This document shows, one piece after another, positions 1-8,591 of a DNA stretch of 64,000 bases. The notes below the pieces were generated by a model, which did no database searches, was not told the origin of the DNA, and worked only from the letters and a program-made list of their open reading frames with translations. This stretch comes from DATBJJ01 sp036556425. Lineage in GTDB: Bacteria > Acidobacteriota > Vicinamibacteria > Vicinamibacterales > 2-12-FULL-66-21. How positions within the stretch are numbered: the first letter of the stretch is position 1; every line of letters begins with the position of its first letter. Position numbers and translations under genes: made by a program. Where the stretch lies: the NCBI GenBank assembly GCA_036556425.1, contig DATBJJ010000031.1, forward strand, positions 6,285-70,284, in the 5' to 3' direction.

Positions 1-2
1 TC

Positions 3-692
3 ACCGTCGTCGGACTCGACAGCCTCAAGATGACGAAGGCGACGCTGCCGAACGCTCCCGTCGCCGGGACGGGCCAGCGCAACCCGCGCATGGAATCGAT
101 CACCGACATGGCGTTCGTCGACGGCAAGCTCGTCGTCTCGGGCCTGTCGAACGAGGAGTTCGCGTCGAAGCTCCGCACGATCGCCTATCCGTTCGCGTCG
201 GTGGAGAACGGCACGAGCGTCGAGATCTATCACGGCAACCACGGCCAGTTCGAGACGCGGTCGCCCGTGATCTCGTTCGTGTCGTACGAGCTCGACAAGA
301 AGCCGCATCTGATTGCCGGTTACACCTGCACGCCGCTCGTGAAGTTCCCGGTCGCGAGCCTCGCGCCGGGCGCCAAAGTGATGGGCACGACGATCGCGGA
401 GCTCGGCAGCGGCAATCGGCCGACCGATATGATCGTGTACAGCAAGGGCGGAAAGGACTATCTGCTCATCGCGAACACGAGCCGCGGCGTCATGAAGGTG
501 CCGACGGATCCGTTCGGCGCGGCGGCCTCGATCACCGCGCGCGTGCAGTCGGAGACGGCTGGCGTCGCGTTCGAGCCGATCGCCGCGTTGAAGGGCGTCG
601 TGCAGCTCGATCGACTCGACGATCAGCGCGCGATCGTGCTGAGCCGCGCCGAGAATGGAGCGCTTGCGCTCCAGGCGGTCGCGCTTCCGTAG
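3..692 (+). CDS. C-terminal part of a protein of unknown function (5' end outside window)
   Basis: The open frame runs from the first bases of the window without a stop, so the gene starts upstream and the ATG at 30 need not be its start. About 229 residues are visible. They are rich in short beta-type stretches (for example SFVSYELDKKPHLIAGYTC and DMIVYSKGGKDYLLIANTS), which resembles a blade-repeat or beta-sandwich extracellular protein, but no family motif is recognised. A GC-rich 60-base gap separates it from the downstream lipoprotein gene on the same strand, so the two could be co-transcribed. Function cannot be assigned. Confidence is for its being a real coding region. Confidence 0.75.
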   Translation, partial: TVVGLDSLKMTKATLPNAPVAGTGQRNPRMESITDMAFVDGKLVVSGLSNEEFASKLRTIAYPFASVENGTSVEIYHGNHGQFETRSPVISFVSYELDKKPHLIAGYTCTPLVKFPVASLAPGAKVMGTTIAELGSGNRPTDMIVYSKGGKDYLLIANTSRGVMKVPTDPFGAAASITARVQSETAGVAFEPIAALKGVVQLDRLDDQRAIVLSRAENGALALQAVALP

Positions 693-752
693 TTCACCCA
701 CCCGCGGCCGGGGGCGGCGCGATGACGCCGCCCCCGCGCCGCCACTCCGCTC

Positions 753-1910
753 GTGCGCGCATACCACCGTTCGTTTCTTCTCGTCGCCAGCGTCGTCGTG
801 TCGGCGTGCATCAGGATTTACGACCCACCGCTGATTCAACTGAACGAACGATCGAACACGATCGACGTCATCGGCATCGGACCGCAAGGCCTCGACGCGC
901 TCGCGAGAGTCGACTGGACGATGGAGCAGTGGCAGTCGCTGCTGCGCGTGTCGGTGAAAGGAGCGGACGGCGATCGACCGCCTGCGGTCGCTGGACGATA
1001 CGCGATTGCGGGCGACGTGCTCCGGTTCACGCCGATGTTTCCGCTGGACGAAGGACGGCAGTACGACGTCGTGCTCGATCCGGGATTCTTGCCGCCCAAC
1101 GCGCGGATGATCGCCGATCCGCAGAATTCCGTGCGAGCGGTCGTCGGACGCCCGGCGGTGGAGCGATCGCCGTCGACGATCGTGACGCACATTTATCCGA
1201 GCGGCGGCGTGGTGCCCGCGAACCAACTGCGGTTGTACCTGCATTTTTCCGCCCCGATGGATTGGCGGAGCGGATACGACTACGTGAAGCTGCTGGACGA
1301 GCGAGGCGAGGAAGTCCTCGACGCATTCCTCCCGCTGGACGCAGACTTCTGGAACGACGATCGAACGCGCTACACCGTGTTCTTCGATCCGGGACGCGTC
1401 AAGCGCGGGATTCTCCCGAACAGGCAGATGGGGCGCGCGCTCGAGCCGGGCAAGCGCTACACGCTCGTCGTGAAGCGTGAATGGCGCGACGGACACGGGC
1501 TTCCTCTGAAAGATGAGTTCCGTCACGCCTTCCGCGCGGCGGCGCCGATCGAGCGCGCGCTGAGCACGTCGGCGTGGACGATCGCGCCGCCGGCGGGGGG
1601 CAGCCGCGCGCCGCTCTCGGTCGTATTCCCCCAGCCCCTCGACCGCGGTCTGCTGCAGCGCGCGCTGCACGTCGAGCGCGACGGCAAGCCGCTCGACGGC
1701 GAGATCGCGATCGAGGCAGAGGAGACGCGCTGGTCGTTCACACCGCGCGAGCCGTGGCGTCCCGGCGAGCACCAACTCGTCGCGCTCGCCTTCCTCGAGG
1801 ACCTCGCCGGCAATCGCATCGGCCGGGCCTTCGAGGTCGACAACTTCGAGCGCGCCGATGTCACGCCGGAGCCCGAGCGCACGGCCGTCCGCTTCAAGGT
1901 TGGTCCATAG
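753..1910 (+). CDS. Putative lipoprotein with Ig-like (SbsA/Big_5-type) domains
   Basis: A 385-residue protein starting with GTG. A short signal peptide ends in a lipobox-like VVSAC with Cys19 as the likely lipidated residue, so an envelope lipoprotein is inferred. Two regions look like bacterial Ig-like domains of the SbsA type: one around residues 135-235, with PSGGVVPANQLRLYLHFSAPM followed by a strand-rich segment, and one around 270-375, with PLSVVFPQPLDRGLLQRALH and RWSFTPREPW. This pattern (sign-sensitive comparison of an extreme value, then FTP or FTPR) is typical of Big_5 repeats. No enzymatic motif is visible. It follows the unknown gene at 3-692 and is terminated by a hairpin repeat at 1926-1952. 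The partner or substrate is unknown. Confidence 0.75.
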   Translation: MRAYHRSFLLVASVVVSACIRIYDPPLIQLNERSNTIDVIGIGPQGLDALARVDWTMEQWQSLLRVSVKGADGDRPPAVAGRYAIAGDVLRFTPMFPLDEGRQYDVVLDPGFLPPNARMIADPQNSVRAVVGRPAVERSPSTIVTHIYPSGGVVPANQLRLYLHFSAPMDWRSGYDYVKLLDERGEEVLDAFLPLDADFWNDDRTRYTVFFDPGRVKRGILPNRQMGRALEPGKRYTLVVKREWRDGHGLPLKDEFRHAFRAAAPIERALSTSAWTIAPPAGGSRAPLSVVFPQPLDRGLLQRALHVERDGKPLDGEIAIEAEETRWSFTPREPWRPGEHQLVALAFLEDLAGNRIGRAFEVDNFERADVTPEPERTAVRFKVGP

Positions 1911-1925
1911 CCGCGTCCTGTAGTT

Positions 1926-1952
1926 GCGTGGCTTCCGGCTCTAGCCGGAAGA
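1926..1952 (+). repeat. REP-like hairpin element (single copy)
   Basis: A GCGTGG head is followed by the palindrome CTTCCGGCT-ct-AGCCGGAAG (1932-1951, nine base pairs with a two-base loop). The same head and stem recur at 60112-60136, and in opposite orientation at 60068-60092. It lies directly after the lipoprotein gene and may also act as a transcription terminator, although no T-tract follows. Confidence 0.7.
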
Positions 1953-1992
1953 TCGCGTGCGCGTGCTACGATCGTGAGGTCGGAACGATCTC

Positions 1993-3378
1993 ATGAGCAC
2001 CGTCACTTCCCGCAAGGTGTTCGACAACATCCTCGAGGCCATCGGCGATACGCCCATGGTCCGGATCAACCACATCACCAAAGGGCTCGTGGAGGCGCGG
2101 GTCTTCGCGAAGATCGAAACGTTCAATCCGGGCAACTCGATCAAGGACCGCATGGCCGTCCGGATGATCGAGGATGCGGAGCGGAAGGGCCTACTCGAGC
2201 CGGGCGGCACGATCATCGAGGGCACGTCGGGCAACACCGGCATGGGCCTCGCCATCGCGGCAGTCGTCAAAGGCTACCGCTGCGTCTTCACGACCACCGA
2301 CAAGCAATCGAAGGAGAAGATCGACGCGCTCAAGGCGTTTGGCGCGGAGGTCATCGTGTGCCCGACGGACGTCGATCCCGAGGATCCGCGATCGTACTAC
2401 TCGGTCTCGTCGAGGCTCGAGAAGGAGATCCCGAATTCCTGGAAGGCCAATCAGTACGACAACCTGTCGAACACGGCCGCGCACTACGAAGAGACCGGTC
2501 CCGAGATCTGGGAACAAACGGAAGGCCGCATCACGCATCTCGTCGTCGGCGTCGGCACCGGCGGGACGATCAGCGGCGTTGGACGATTCCTGAAGGAGCG
2601 CAACTCGAAGATCAAGGTGTGGGGCATCGACACCTACGGGTCCGTGTTCAAGAAGTACAAGGAGACGGGGATCTTCGACAAGAACGAGATCTATCCCTAC
2701 GTGACCGAAGGGATCGGCGAGGACTTCCTCCCGAAGAACGTCGACTTCGACGTGATCGATCGATTCGAGAAGGTGACCGACAAGGACGCCGCGATGATGA
2801 CGCGCCGCATCGCGCGCGAAGAGGGGATCTTCGCGGGCAACTCGGCAGGCGCCGCGATGGCTGGACTGCTGCAGCTGCGCGACCAGTTGACCGAGGACGA
2901 CCTCGTGGTCGTGATCTTTCACGACCACGGTTCGCGGTATCTCGGCAAGATGTTCAATGACGATTGGATGCGCGAGAAGGGCTTCTTCGACAAGAGCGGG
3001 TTGACCGCGCGCGATCTCGTCGCGTCCGGCTTGTCGGGCGAGCTCCTCGCGATCGAAGGCACCGAGCCCGTGGAAGTCGCCGTGAAGCTGATGGGGGAGC
3101 ACGACTTCTCGCAGGTGTCGATCACGCGCGACAAGCGCCTCGTCGGATCCCTCAACGAGGCGCATCTCTACGAGCAGCTCGTACGATCGGCGGAGGTCAA
3201 GAAACAGCCGGTCGAGACGATCATGCAGCCGGCGTTTCCGTTCGTCGACATCTCGACGCCGGTCGAGCTGCTGTCGACGATGATCACGCCGGCCAATCCC
3301 GCCGTCCTCGTGCGGGATTTCAAGACCGACAAGACCTACATCATCACGCGGTCGGACGTCATCCGCGTGTTGTGCTGA
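1993..3378 (+). CDS. cbs: Cystathionine beta-synthase (PLP enzyme with C-terminal CBS pair)
   Basis: 461 residues. The fold-type II PLP domain occupies roughly residues 8-325. Lys51 in NSIKDR is the expected Schiff-base lysine, SGNTG (about 76-80) binds the substrate carboxylate and GTGGTISG (about 185-192) binds the PLP phosphate. Residues from about 340 to the end form a pair of CBS domains (for example EHDFSQVSITRDKRLVGSL). The N-terminal haem domain of the animal enzyme is absent, as is usual in bacteria. It condenses serine, or a serine derivative, with homocysteine to cystathionine in the cytoplasm; cysteine synthase activity cannot be excluded from sequence. The ATG is preceded by a TACGAT -10-like box at 1967-1972. 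No other sulfur-metabolism gene is adjacent. Confidence 0.93.
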   Translation: MSTVTSRKVFDNILEAIGDTPMVRINHITKGLVEARVFAKIETFNPGNSIKDRMAVRMIEDAERKGLLEPGGTIIEGTSGNTGMGLAIAAVVKGYRCVFTTTDKQSKEKIDALKAFGAEVIVCPTDVDPEDPRSYYSVSSRLEKEIPNSWKANQYDNLSNTAAHYEETGPEIWEQTEGRITHLVVGVGTGGTISGVGRFLKERNSKIKVWGIDTYGSVFKKYKETGIFDKNEIYPYVTEGIGEDFLPKNVDFDVIDRFEKVTDKDAAMMTRRIAREEGIFAGNSAGAAMAGLLQLRDQLTEDDLVVVIFHDHGSRYLGKMFNDDWMREKGFFDKSGLTARDLVASGLSGELLAIEGTEPVEVAVKLMGEHDFSQVSITRDKRLVGSLNEAHLYEQLVRSAEVKKQPVETIMQPAFPFVDISTPVELLSTMITPANPAVLVRDFKTDKTYIITRSDVIRVLC

Positions 3379-3410
3379 CCGCCTTCGCCAAGGCTACGGC
3401 CAGGCAGGCT

Positions 3411-3782
3411 CTATTTCTTCTTGCCGGTGAACGCGCCCTCGAACGCGCCGCCGAAGTCGACCTTCCCCTTCATCGTGTCCTTCTCGACCGTGCCGGCGTA
3501 CTTCACGGCGAGCTTGTTGCCGTCGAACGACGTCTCGAAGCCGAACGCGATGTTGTTGCCCTTGATCGTCCCGGTGAGCTGATGCTCGCCGATCACCGGC
3601 GACGAGTACGTGCCGGTCAGCTTCTCGCCGTCCTGCTTGAACGTGACGGTTGGCGTGCCTTTGCCGTTCGGCGTATCGATTTCGAGCGCCCACGCGCCAG
3701 AGACGTCGGCCGGCTTGTCGGTCTGGGCGGCGGCCGGCAGCGCCAGCGCCGCCGCGACCATGGTCAAAATGAGCAGTTTCAT
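3411..3782 (-). CDS. Small secreted protein of unknown function
   Basis: The frame is open further upstream, but the ATG at 3782 places an ideal signal peptide at the N terminus (MKLLILTMVAAALALPAAAQ), so this start is chosen. The mature part is about 100 residues, beta-rich and full of short repeats of the type GxWxLEID, TVTFKQDGEKLTGTY and NNIAFGFETSFDG. This is the look of a small periplasmic beta-barrel or lipocalin-like domain that is widespread as uncharacterised proteins in Acidobacteriota. A TATAAT box lies 7 bases upstream of the ATG, which suggests a leaderless transcript. It is divergent from the YjbQ-domain gene at 3875. Confidence 0.75.
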   Translation of the reverse strand: MKLLILTMVAAALALPAAAQTDKPADVSGAWALEIDTPNGKGTPTVTFKQDGEKLTGTYSSPVIGEHQLTGTIKGNNIAFGFETSFDGNKLAVKYAGTVEKDTMKGKVDFGGAFEGAFTGKKK

Positions 3783-3789
3783 GCCGCCG

Positions 3790-3795
3790 ATTATA
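3790..3795 (-). promoter_or_regulatory. -10 box of a putative leaderless promoter
   Basis: A perfect TATAAT (reverse strand) ends 7 bases before the ATG at 3782, and there is no Shine-Dalgarno sequence. No good -35 hexamer is visible 16-18 bases upstream. Confidence 0.55.
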
Positions 3796-3819
3796 GACAT
3801 CCGCGCGGCGCGAGAAATA

Positions 3820-3834
3820 CTTTGCATTGCAAAG
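3820..3834. promoter_or_regulatory. Perfect 15-bp palindrome, candidate operator between divergent genes
   Basis: CTTTGCA-T-TGCAAAG is a perfect odd-centred palindrome located about 40 bases from both start codons (3782 reverse, 3875 forward). This is the position expected for a dimeric repressor or activator site acting on both promoters. No regulator gene is adjacent, and no second copy was noticed in the window. Confidence 0.5.
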
Positions 3835-3874
3835 CGAAGGCGTGTTATTCTGTTAGACGGTTGTTCGTTCCTGA

Positions 3875-4945
3875 ATGTCCCTAGCGCCTATCGAGTTCGA
3901 TCTCGAGCTCACTCCGCGTGCGCGCGTGGACGTCATCGACGTTCGCCGCCTGGTGTCACAGCGTTTCGGCGACGGTCTCGATGCCTACCCGAACGCGCTC
4001 TGCTGCTCCTTTCACACGACCGCCGGCTATCTCGACCAGAGTCTCGCGACGCGGCTGCACCAAAGCCGCGGCGGCGTGATGTCCTACATCAACGTGTTCC
4101 GGACGATGTTCCCGGAAGGGGCGGGGTACGAGCACGACAAGATCGACCGGCGGACGGAGCTGACCGACGCGCAGAAGCCGGTCGAACCGCAGAACGCCGA
4201 TTCGCATCTCGCCTTCATGGCGGGCGCGCTTCGGACGTGCGTCGCGTATCGCAACCGCGTCGCTGAGCCGGTCTCCTTCATCGATCTCGACGGCGTGCAC
4301 GCTGGCCGTCCCCGGCGCCGCCGCACGACCGTGCTCGGATACTCACACGAAGAGGCTGTCGCGCAAACCCGCCTCGTCGTGCCCGTCTCGCGCCATTCCG
4401 TCGACTCGGTGAACCTCAAGGATCCGCAGCTCGGCGTCTACGACAAGTGCCGGGAGCTCGTCACGGCGCACGGCATCACGAAAGGGCGCGTGCGTTTGTC
4501 GTTGGCCTCGGGCGAGCGGCACGCGGGGCTGACGGTGAACGAGTACGAGACGCTCTTGATGCGCCACGATCTGTCGGAGGTGCTGCGCGATCCGCTGCGC
4601 TTCATGGCGGAGAAGGCCGGGCACATGCTCGGCAATCCGCGCGCGATTCCGGCGAAGACGCTCGACTACGCGAAGTACGATCTCGTCCGCGTCTTCAACC
4701 AGCTCCTCGACGCGCTGGGCCTGCGCGAATCGATGGTGGAGAGCGTGCTCTCGCGGGCGATTGCGATGCCGGCGTCGCGCTTCCTCCGGATGAAGCGATC
4801 GGTGAGCCTGTTCGTCTCGGATCGCGAGACCCCCGACCGCGGCACGATCGTCGAGGGCACGTATCAGAGTCCCATCCTCGTGCAGTGGCACCGCGGCCAG
4901 CGCGGCGTGCGCGTGCTCGACGCGACGCTCACGCGTTTCGTCTAA
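3875..4945 (+). CDS. YjbQ/UPF0047-like domain protein with a long unique C-terminal extension
   Basis: 356 residues. The first ~145 residues resemble the YjbQ (UPF0047) fold: CSFHTTAGYLDQSL corresponds to the HTTAG motif, DSHLAFMAGALRTCVAYRN to the conserved His-containing helix, and SFIDLDGVHAGRPRRR to the terminal DFDGxRxR-like loop. YjbQ proteins are small, about 140 residues, and reported to have thiamin phosphate synthase activity. Here about 210 further residues follow, containing KGRVRLSLASGERHAGLTVNEYE and a basic C-terminal part. The internal HAGLTVNEYE looks like a second YjbQ signature (HTTAGLxINE), so the protein may be a permuted or duplicated form. It is probably cytoplasmic. 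The catalytic role is uncertain. Confidence 0.6.
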   Translation: MSLAPIEFDLELTPRARVDVIDVRRLVSQRFGDGLDAYPNALCCSFHTTAGYLDQSLATRLHQSRGGVMSYINVFRTMFPEGAGYEHDKIDRRTELTDAQKPVEPQNADSHLAFMAGALRTCVAYRNRVAEPVSFIDLDGVHAGRPRRRRTTVLGYSHEEAVAQTRLVVPVSRHSVDSVNLKDPQLGVYDKCRELVTAHGITKGRVRLSLASGERHAGLTVNEYETLLMRHDLSEVLRDPLRFMAEKAGHMLGNPRAIPAKTLDYAKYDLVRVFNQLLDALGLRESMVESVLSRAIAMPASRFLRMKRSVSLFVSDRETPDRGTIVEGTYQSPILVQWHRGQRGVRVLDATLTRFV

Positions 4946-4951
4946 GCCCGA

Positions 4952-6583
4952 TCAATATTTCCACGTTTTGAGGTCCGCGCCTGGCGGCGCGAACTTCTCG
5001 ATCTGCCGGACCATCTTCGCCATCAGCTCCGATCCGCGCGGTCCCCAGCAGTGCGGCGCCCGGCGTTGGAAGACGATCTCTCCCGAGAACGCCGGATTAG
5101 CCGCCTTCGAGAGGAAGTCGTTCAGCTTCTCGACCGCATCGTTCAAGTAGTACGAGTCCATGTCGCCGACGTAGACGTTCAGCTTGTGCGCGACCTTCGG
5201 GCCGAGCGTCGCCCAGTTCGTCTCGAGGACGTGACGCAGATCGTACTTGCGCCATTCCTGCGCGACCGCCTTGTCGATCTCGCCGGTCGTCTTGTTCCAC
5301 AGCCTCCGCGGATAGCCGTCGTCGCCGGCGGGTGAGTACGTCGCTTCCCAGATGTCCCACTGGCCGCCGGAGCGCGACTTGTCGCCGACGACGAGCTCGT
5401 AGTGGTTTTCGTCCTTCATCATCGATTCGATGTTCCCGTCGGGGCGCCGCTGATTCGGCCGATCGATCTTCAGCCATCCCTTGTCGACGAAGTACGCGTT
5501 CGCGTCGCTGTAGATGTCGACGATCTGGTGATATCTGAAGTCGACGGAATCCGGGCAGCTCGCGAACGCGCCGCCGTAGAAGTCCGGGTAGAAGATCTGA
5601 TGCGCGGCGGCGATCCATCCGCCCGTCGATCCGCCCGACAGCATCCGCGCCCACGGCTCGCGGATGACGCGGAACTTCGATTCGATCGCGGGAATCAGCT
5701 CCTGCAGGATTGCGTCGCCGTACGGTCCGTTGTTCGCGGAGTTCACGCCGTACGAATCGTCGTAGTACGGCGACGGGTGCTGCAGCGTGACGTAGATCAT
5801 TCGCGGCGTGTCGGCCGCCGTCCAGAACGCGTCGAACGCGCCGCCGGAACCGAAGCCGCCGGGCGCGCGCAGCGAGAAGTGGCCCTGCTCGTAGTTGACC
5901 GGATAGCGCGCGTTCGGGTTCTTCTCGTAGTCCTTCGGGAGGAGTACCGTCGCGCCCAGCCAGATCGGATGGCCCCACCACTTCGAGAGGATCTTGCTCT
6001 CGATCTTGATCCGCTTGACCTGCGCGGTGTCCGCCGGCGGTTGGATGGGCGGAATGACCTTGTCGGCGACGAGCTTGATCGGCGTTGTCGACTTCGGATC
6101 GAACGAGACGCGGATCGGATCGCCGTAGATGTTGCCTGGCGATCGCTTCCAGTTCTGTCCTTCCCACTGATCCATGTGCAGCCAGACGGTCTTGCCGTCG
6201 GCGCGCGCGAAGCGCGTGTACACGTTGACGAACGGCTGCATCCAGTAGTCGCCGGGCGGCACGTTCGCCAGGCTGATCACTGGATGGCCGCGATCGGGCG
6301 CGGTGATCGTGACGGGCGTTCCCGACCGCACGCCGTCGACGAATGTCGAGAAGAGCGGGCTGCCGGTCGGCGACGCCTGCTCGATCGGCGTGCGCTTGTT
6401 GTCGCGGCTGATCGCGACATAGATCATCCCCGTCGTCGCCTCGGCTCGTGCATCTTCTGCGATGGTGATCTCGATGCGCGGGCCGCCCGCCGCAGGCTGA
6501 ATGCCGTGGAGATCCGATCGGGATGCCGCCGCGGCGGCGACGAGCACGATGACGGTCGCGGAGCCGAGTCTCGTGACGTTCAT
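4952..6583 (-). CDS. Secreted alpha/beta-hydrolase esterase
   Basis: 543 residues from the ATG at 6583. An unrelated open frame continues far upstream over the opposite-strand VanZ gene and is not coding. The N terminus MNVTRLGSATVIVLVAAAAA is a signal peptide, so the protein is exported. After an about 170-residue N-terminal beta-rich region comes an alpha/beta hydrolase domain of the esterase D/PHB-depolymerase-like type. The nucleophile elbow is GGSTGG with Ser319, and TVLLPKDY and PVNYEQGHF precede it. It would hydrolyse an ester outside the cytoplasm; the substrate is unknown. TACGAT lies 8 bases before the ATG and no ribosome-binding site is visible, so the mRNA may be leaderless. Confidence 0.8.
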   Translation of the reverse strand: MNVTRLGSATVIVLVAAAAASRSDLHGIQPAAGGPRIEITIAEDARAEATTGMIYVAISRDNKRTPIEQASPTGSPLFSTFVDGVRSGTPVTITAPDRGHPVISLANVPPGDYWMQPFVNVYTRFARADGKTVWLHMDQWEGQNWKRSPGNIYGDPIRVSFDPKSTTPIKLVADKVIPPIQPPADTAQVKRIKIESKILSKWWGHPIWLGATVLLPKDYEKNPNARYPVNYEQGHFSLRAPGGFGSGGAFDAFWTAADTPRMIYVTLQHPSPYYDDSYGVNSANNGPYGDAILQELIPAIESKFRVIREPWARMLSGGSTGGWIAAAHQIFYPDFYGGAFASCPDSVDFRYHQIVDIYSDANAYFVDKGWLKIDRPNQRRPDGNIESMMKDENHYELVVGDKSRSGGQWDIWEATYSPAGDDGYPRRLWNKTTGEIDKAVAQEWRKYDLRHVLETNWATLGPKVAHKLNVYVGDMDSYYLNDAVEKLNDFLSKAANPAFSGEIVFQRRAPHCWGPRGSELMAKMVRQIEKFAPPGADLKTWKY

Positions 6584-6591
6584 GACAACGT

Positions 6592-6597
6592 ATCGTA
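6592..6597 (-). promoter_or_regulatory. -10 box of a putative leaderless promoter
   Basis: TACGAT on the reverse strand, 8 bases before the ATG at 6583, with no Shine-Dalgarno sequence in between. It lies in the short divergent gap shared with the VanZ-like gene. Confidence 0.45.
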
Positions 6598-6637
6598 ACG
6601 CACGCACCTCACGCCCGCCTTGTGATACAACGCTCGC

Positions 6638-7768
6638 GTGGTGCTCTCCAGGTTTTTCCTCGCCGCCGCGGTCGCGGCCGCCGTCATCCTTTCGGCTCCG
6701 TTCATCGGCGAGCTCCGGCGCTGGATCCGCGCGACCTTTCCCGGCCATTTCGTCCTCGTCGTGGCCTCCGCCGTCGCCTTGTCGATCGGGCTGGCGATTG
6801 CGGTCGCGCTCTTCAGGATCCGCAACCGCCGCGGCATGCGCTACACGGCCATCGCCGCTTCGCTCGTCCTGGGCGTCGCGTACGCCATGTGGACCGCGCA
6901 GGGACGGCCGGAAGTCGACGTGGTGGAGCGGGTCCACTTCGTCGAGTACGGGCTCATCACGTTTCTCTTCTACCGCGCGTGGCGGCCCGTCGGCGACGCC
7001 TCGGTGCTCGTGCTCCCGTTCCTTGCCGGACTCTGCGTCGGCACGCTGGAAGAGTGGCTGCAATGGTTCATCCCGGGACGCGTCGGCGACATGCGCGATG
7101 TCTTCCTGAACGCCGCCGCGATCGTCTGCGGACTGCTGTTCAGCCTCGGGGTCGATCCGCCGGATCGGCTGTCGCCTCGCCTCAATCGCGGATCGCTCCG
7201 GCGCATCGGCGTGTCGTCGTCGTTCGTGGCGCTGGTGTTCGCCGCGTTCGTCTACACCGTCCACGTCGGCGTGGAGAATCACGACGCCGAGGTCGGATCG
7301 TTCCGATCGCTCTACGACAACGCAACGCTCCTGCGCCTCGCGCAGGAGCGCGCGGCGCTCTGGAAGGCGCAGCCGCCCATCGGCCGGCCGCAGGGATTCA
7401 GCAGGGAAGACCAGTATCAGAGCGAGGGTCACCTGCACGTCCACGAGCGCAACAATCGATGGGACGCCGGAGACCTGCGCGGCGCGTGGTACGAGAATCT
7501 GATTCTCGAGAAGTACTACACGCCGGTCCTGGACTCGCCGTCGTTCCTCTCGAAGACCGGCCACCGGTGGCCGGACGAGCAGCGGACCGATGCCATGCAC
7601 CGTTCCGAAGCGGCCCGTGCGGCGAATCAGGCTCCGTACGAGAGCCTTGCCGACGTGGCCGAAGGGCGGCACTTCATACGGCCGTGGCGTCCGGCGACGT
7701 TCTGGATCGTGGCGCTGATCGTCGTCTTTGCGATGTTGGGCGTCACGTACTCGATCGATCGGCGCTGA
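6638..7768 (+). CDS. VanZ-like membrane protein
   Basis: 376 residues, GTG start. About six hydrophobic segments are visible, including FFLAAAVAAAVILSAPFIG, FVLVVASAVALSIGLAIAV, and one near the C terminus (FWIVALIVVFAMLGVTYS). The VanZ signature is present in HFVEYGLITFLFYRAW and EEWLQWFIPGRVGDMRDVFLN, with conserved acidic and Gln residues in the membrane. VanZ of Tn1546 gives low-level teicoplanin resistance, but most family members are of unknown function. About 150 residues between the VanZ core and the last membrane segment are soluble and not recognised. It is divergent from the esterase at 4952-6583. Confidence 0.75.
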   Translation: MVLSRFFLAAAVAAAVILSAPFIGELRRWIRATFPGHFVLVVASAVALSIGLAIAVALFRIRNRRGMRYTAIAASLVLGVAYAMWTAQGRPEVDVVERVHFVEYGLITFLFYRAWRPVGDASVLVLPFLAGLCVGTLEEWLQWFIPGRVGDMRDVFLNAAAIVCGLLFSLGVDPPDRLSPRLNRGSLRRIGVSSSFVALVFAAFVYTVHVGVENHDAEVGSFRSLYDNATLLRLAQERAALWKAQPPIGRPQGFSREDQYQSEGHLHVHERNNRWDAGDLRGAWYENLILEKYYTPVLDSPSFLSKTGHRWPDEQRTDAMHRSEAARAANQAPYESLADVAEGRHFIRPWRPATFWIVALIVVFAMLGVTYSIDRR

Positions 7769-7772
7769 CGCG

Positions 7773-8591
7773 TCACGCGAGCGCGCGCGTGACGATTGGC
7801 TGCACGCGCTCGCCGATCTCGCGCACGCGCGCCGCGAGCGAGTCGGAGTAGGTCGTAATCCACACTTGCGCGCCGGTCTTCCCGCCGGCGCGCCACGTCG
7901 ACACGCGAAAGATTCCCGAGTCGAGCGCGTCGACGATCATCAACACGTCGCGTCCCGGCCGCTGCCACGCCACGGTGCCCTCGAAGCGATCGCCGGTCGC
8001 GGCGTGGATGACGCAGCGTGCGCCTTCGGCCAACGTGCCGTCCGCGACGATGAATGCGGACGGACTGAGAAGACGCTTCCAAACCTCGTTGATTGCGAGA
8101 GTCGTCGACGTGTTGATTGCCGTGTGGTGACGATCGCGGCCGGCGTGACGCTCGACATACAGTCGCAGCCCGCGCAGCTCGGACTGCCACCCTCCGCTGA
8201 CGCCGTCGAGCTCGTCGTCCCAGACCGCGCCGTGCCCGAAGCCGGAGTGCACGAGGCGGAGACGCGTGCCGCCCTTGTGCGTCTCGAGCGTGAACTCCAT
8301 CGCCATCTGCTGCGAGGCAACCGGCAGCGGATCGCCGCTCACGCCGAACGCCGGACGGTTCTCGACGAGCGTCAACCGCTTGCCGGGCTCCCACACTTCG
8401 ATCGTGGATTCCCAGGCCCACTTGTCGTCCCAGCTCCAGAACATCGCGCCGCCCTCGCCGGGCGTGACGCGCGCTTGAAGCGGAAACCAGCGAACGAGCT
8501 CTCCTGCGTCGGTCAACGCGCGCCACACCTCCTCGGGGGTCGCGTCGATGTCGATGGACATCGTGAAGCTGCGGGTCGGTGCGTCGGTCAT
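7773..8591 (-). CDS. SRPBCC (AHSA1-like) domain protein
   Basis: 272 residues from the ATG at 8591. The N-terminal half is a START/Bet v1-like AHSA1 domain: IDIDATPEEVWRALTDAGELVRWF, then WESTIEVWEPGKRLTLVEN and TRLRLVHSGFG. The C-terminal ~120 residues look like a second, more diverged copy (TTLAINEVWKRLLSPSAFI, GDRFEGTVAWQRPGRDVLM). Its start codon overlaps the stop of the upstream ArsR-type regulator (ATGA), so the two are translationally coupled. ArsR-plus-SRPBCC pairs are very common and are thought to act together as a ligand-responsive unit, but the ligand is unknown. Confidence 0.85.
   Translation of the reverse strand: MTDAPTRSFTMSIDIDATPEEVWRALTDAGELVRWFPLQARVTPGEGGAMFWSWDDKWAWESTIEVWEPGKRLTLVENRPAFGVSGDPLPVASQQMAMEFTLETHKGGTRLRLVHSGFGHGAVWDDELDGVSGGWQSELRGLRLYVERHAGRDRHHTAINTSTTLAINEVWKRLLSPSAFIVADGTLAEGARCVIHAATGDRFEGTVAWQRPGRDVLMIVDALDSGIFRVSTWRAGGKTGAQVWITTYSDSLAARVREIGERVQPIVTRALA

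Noticed and set aside
3379..3410. TTCGCCAAGGCTACGG-type sequence after the cbs gene
   Set aside because: I recall similar strings in intergenic DNA of related genomes, but only one copy is visible here, so no repeat can be claimed.
6584..7672. Upstream extension of the esterase reading frame over the VanZ-like gene
   Set aside because: It is Arg/His/Glu/Asp-rich and anti-sense to a clear membrane protein; the signal peptide starts at 6583. The long open frame is a GC-rich coding shadow.
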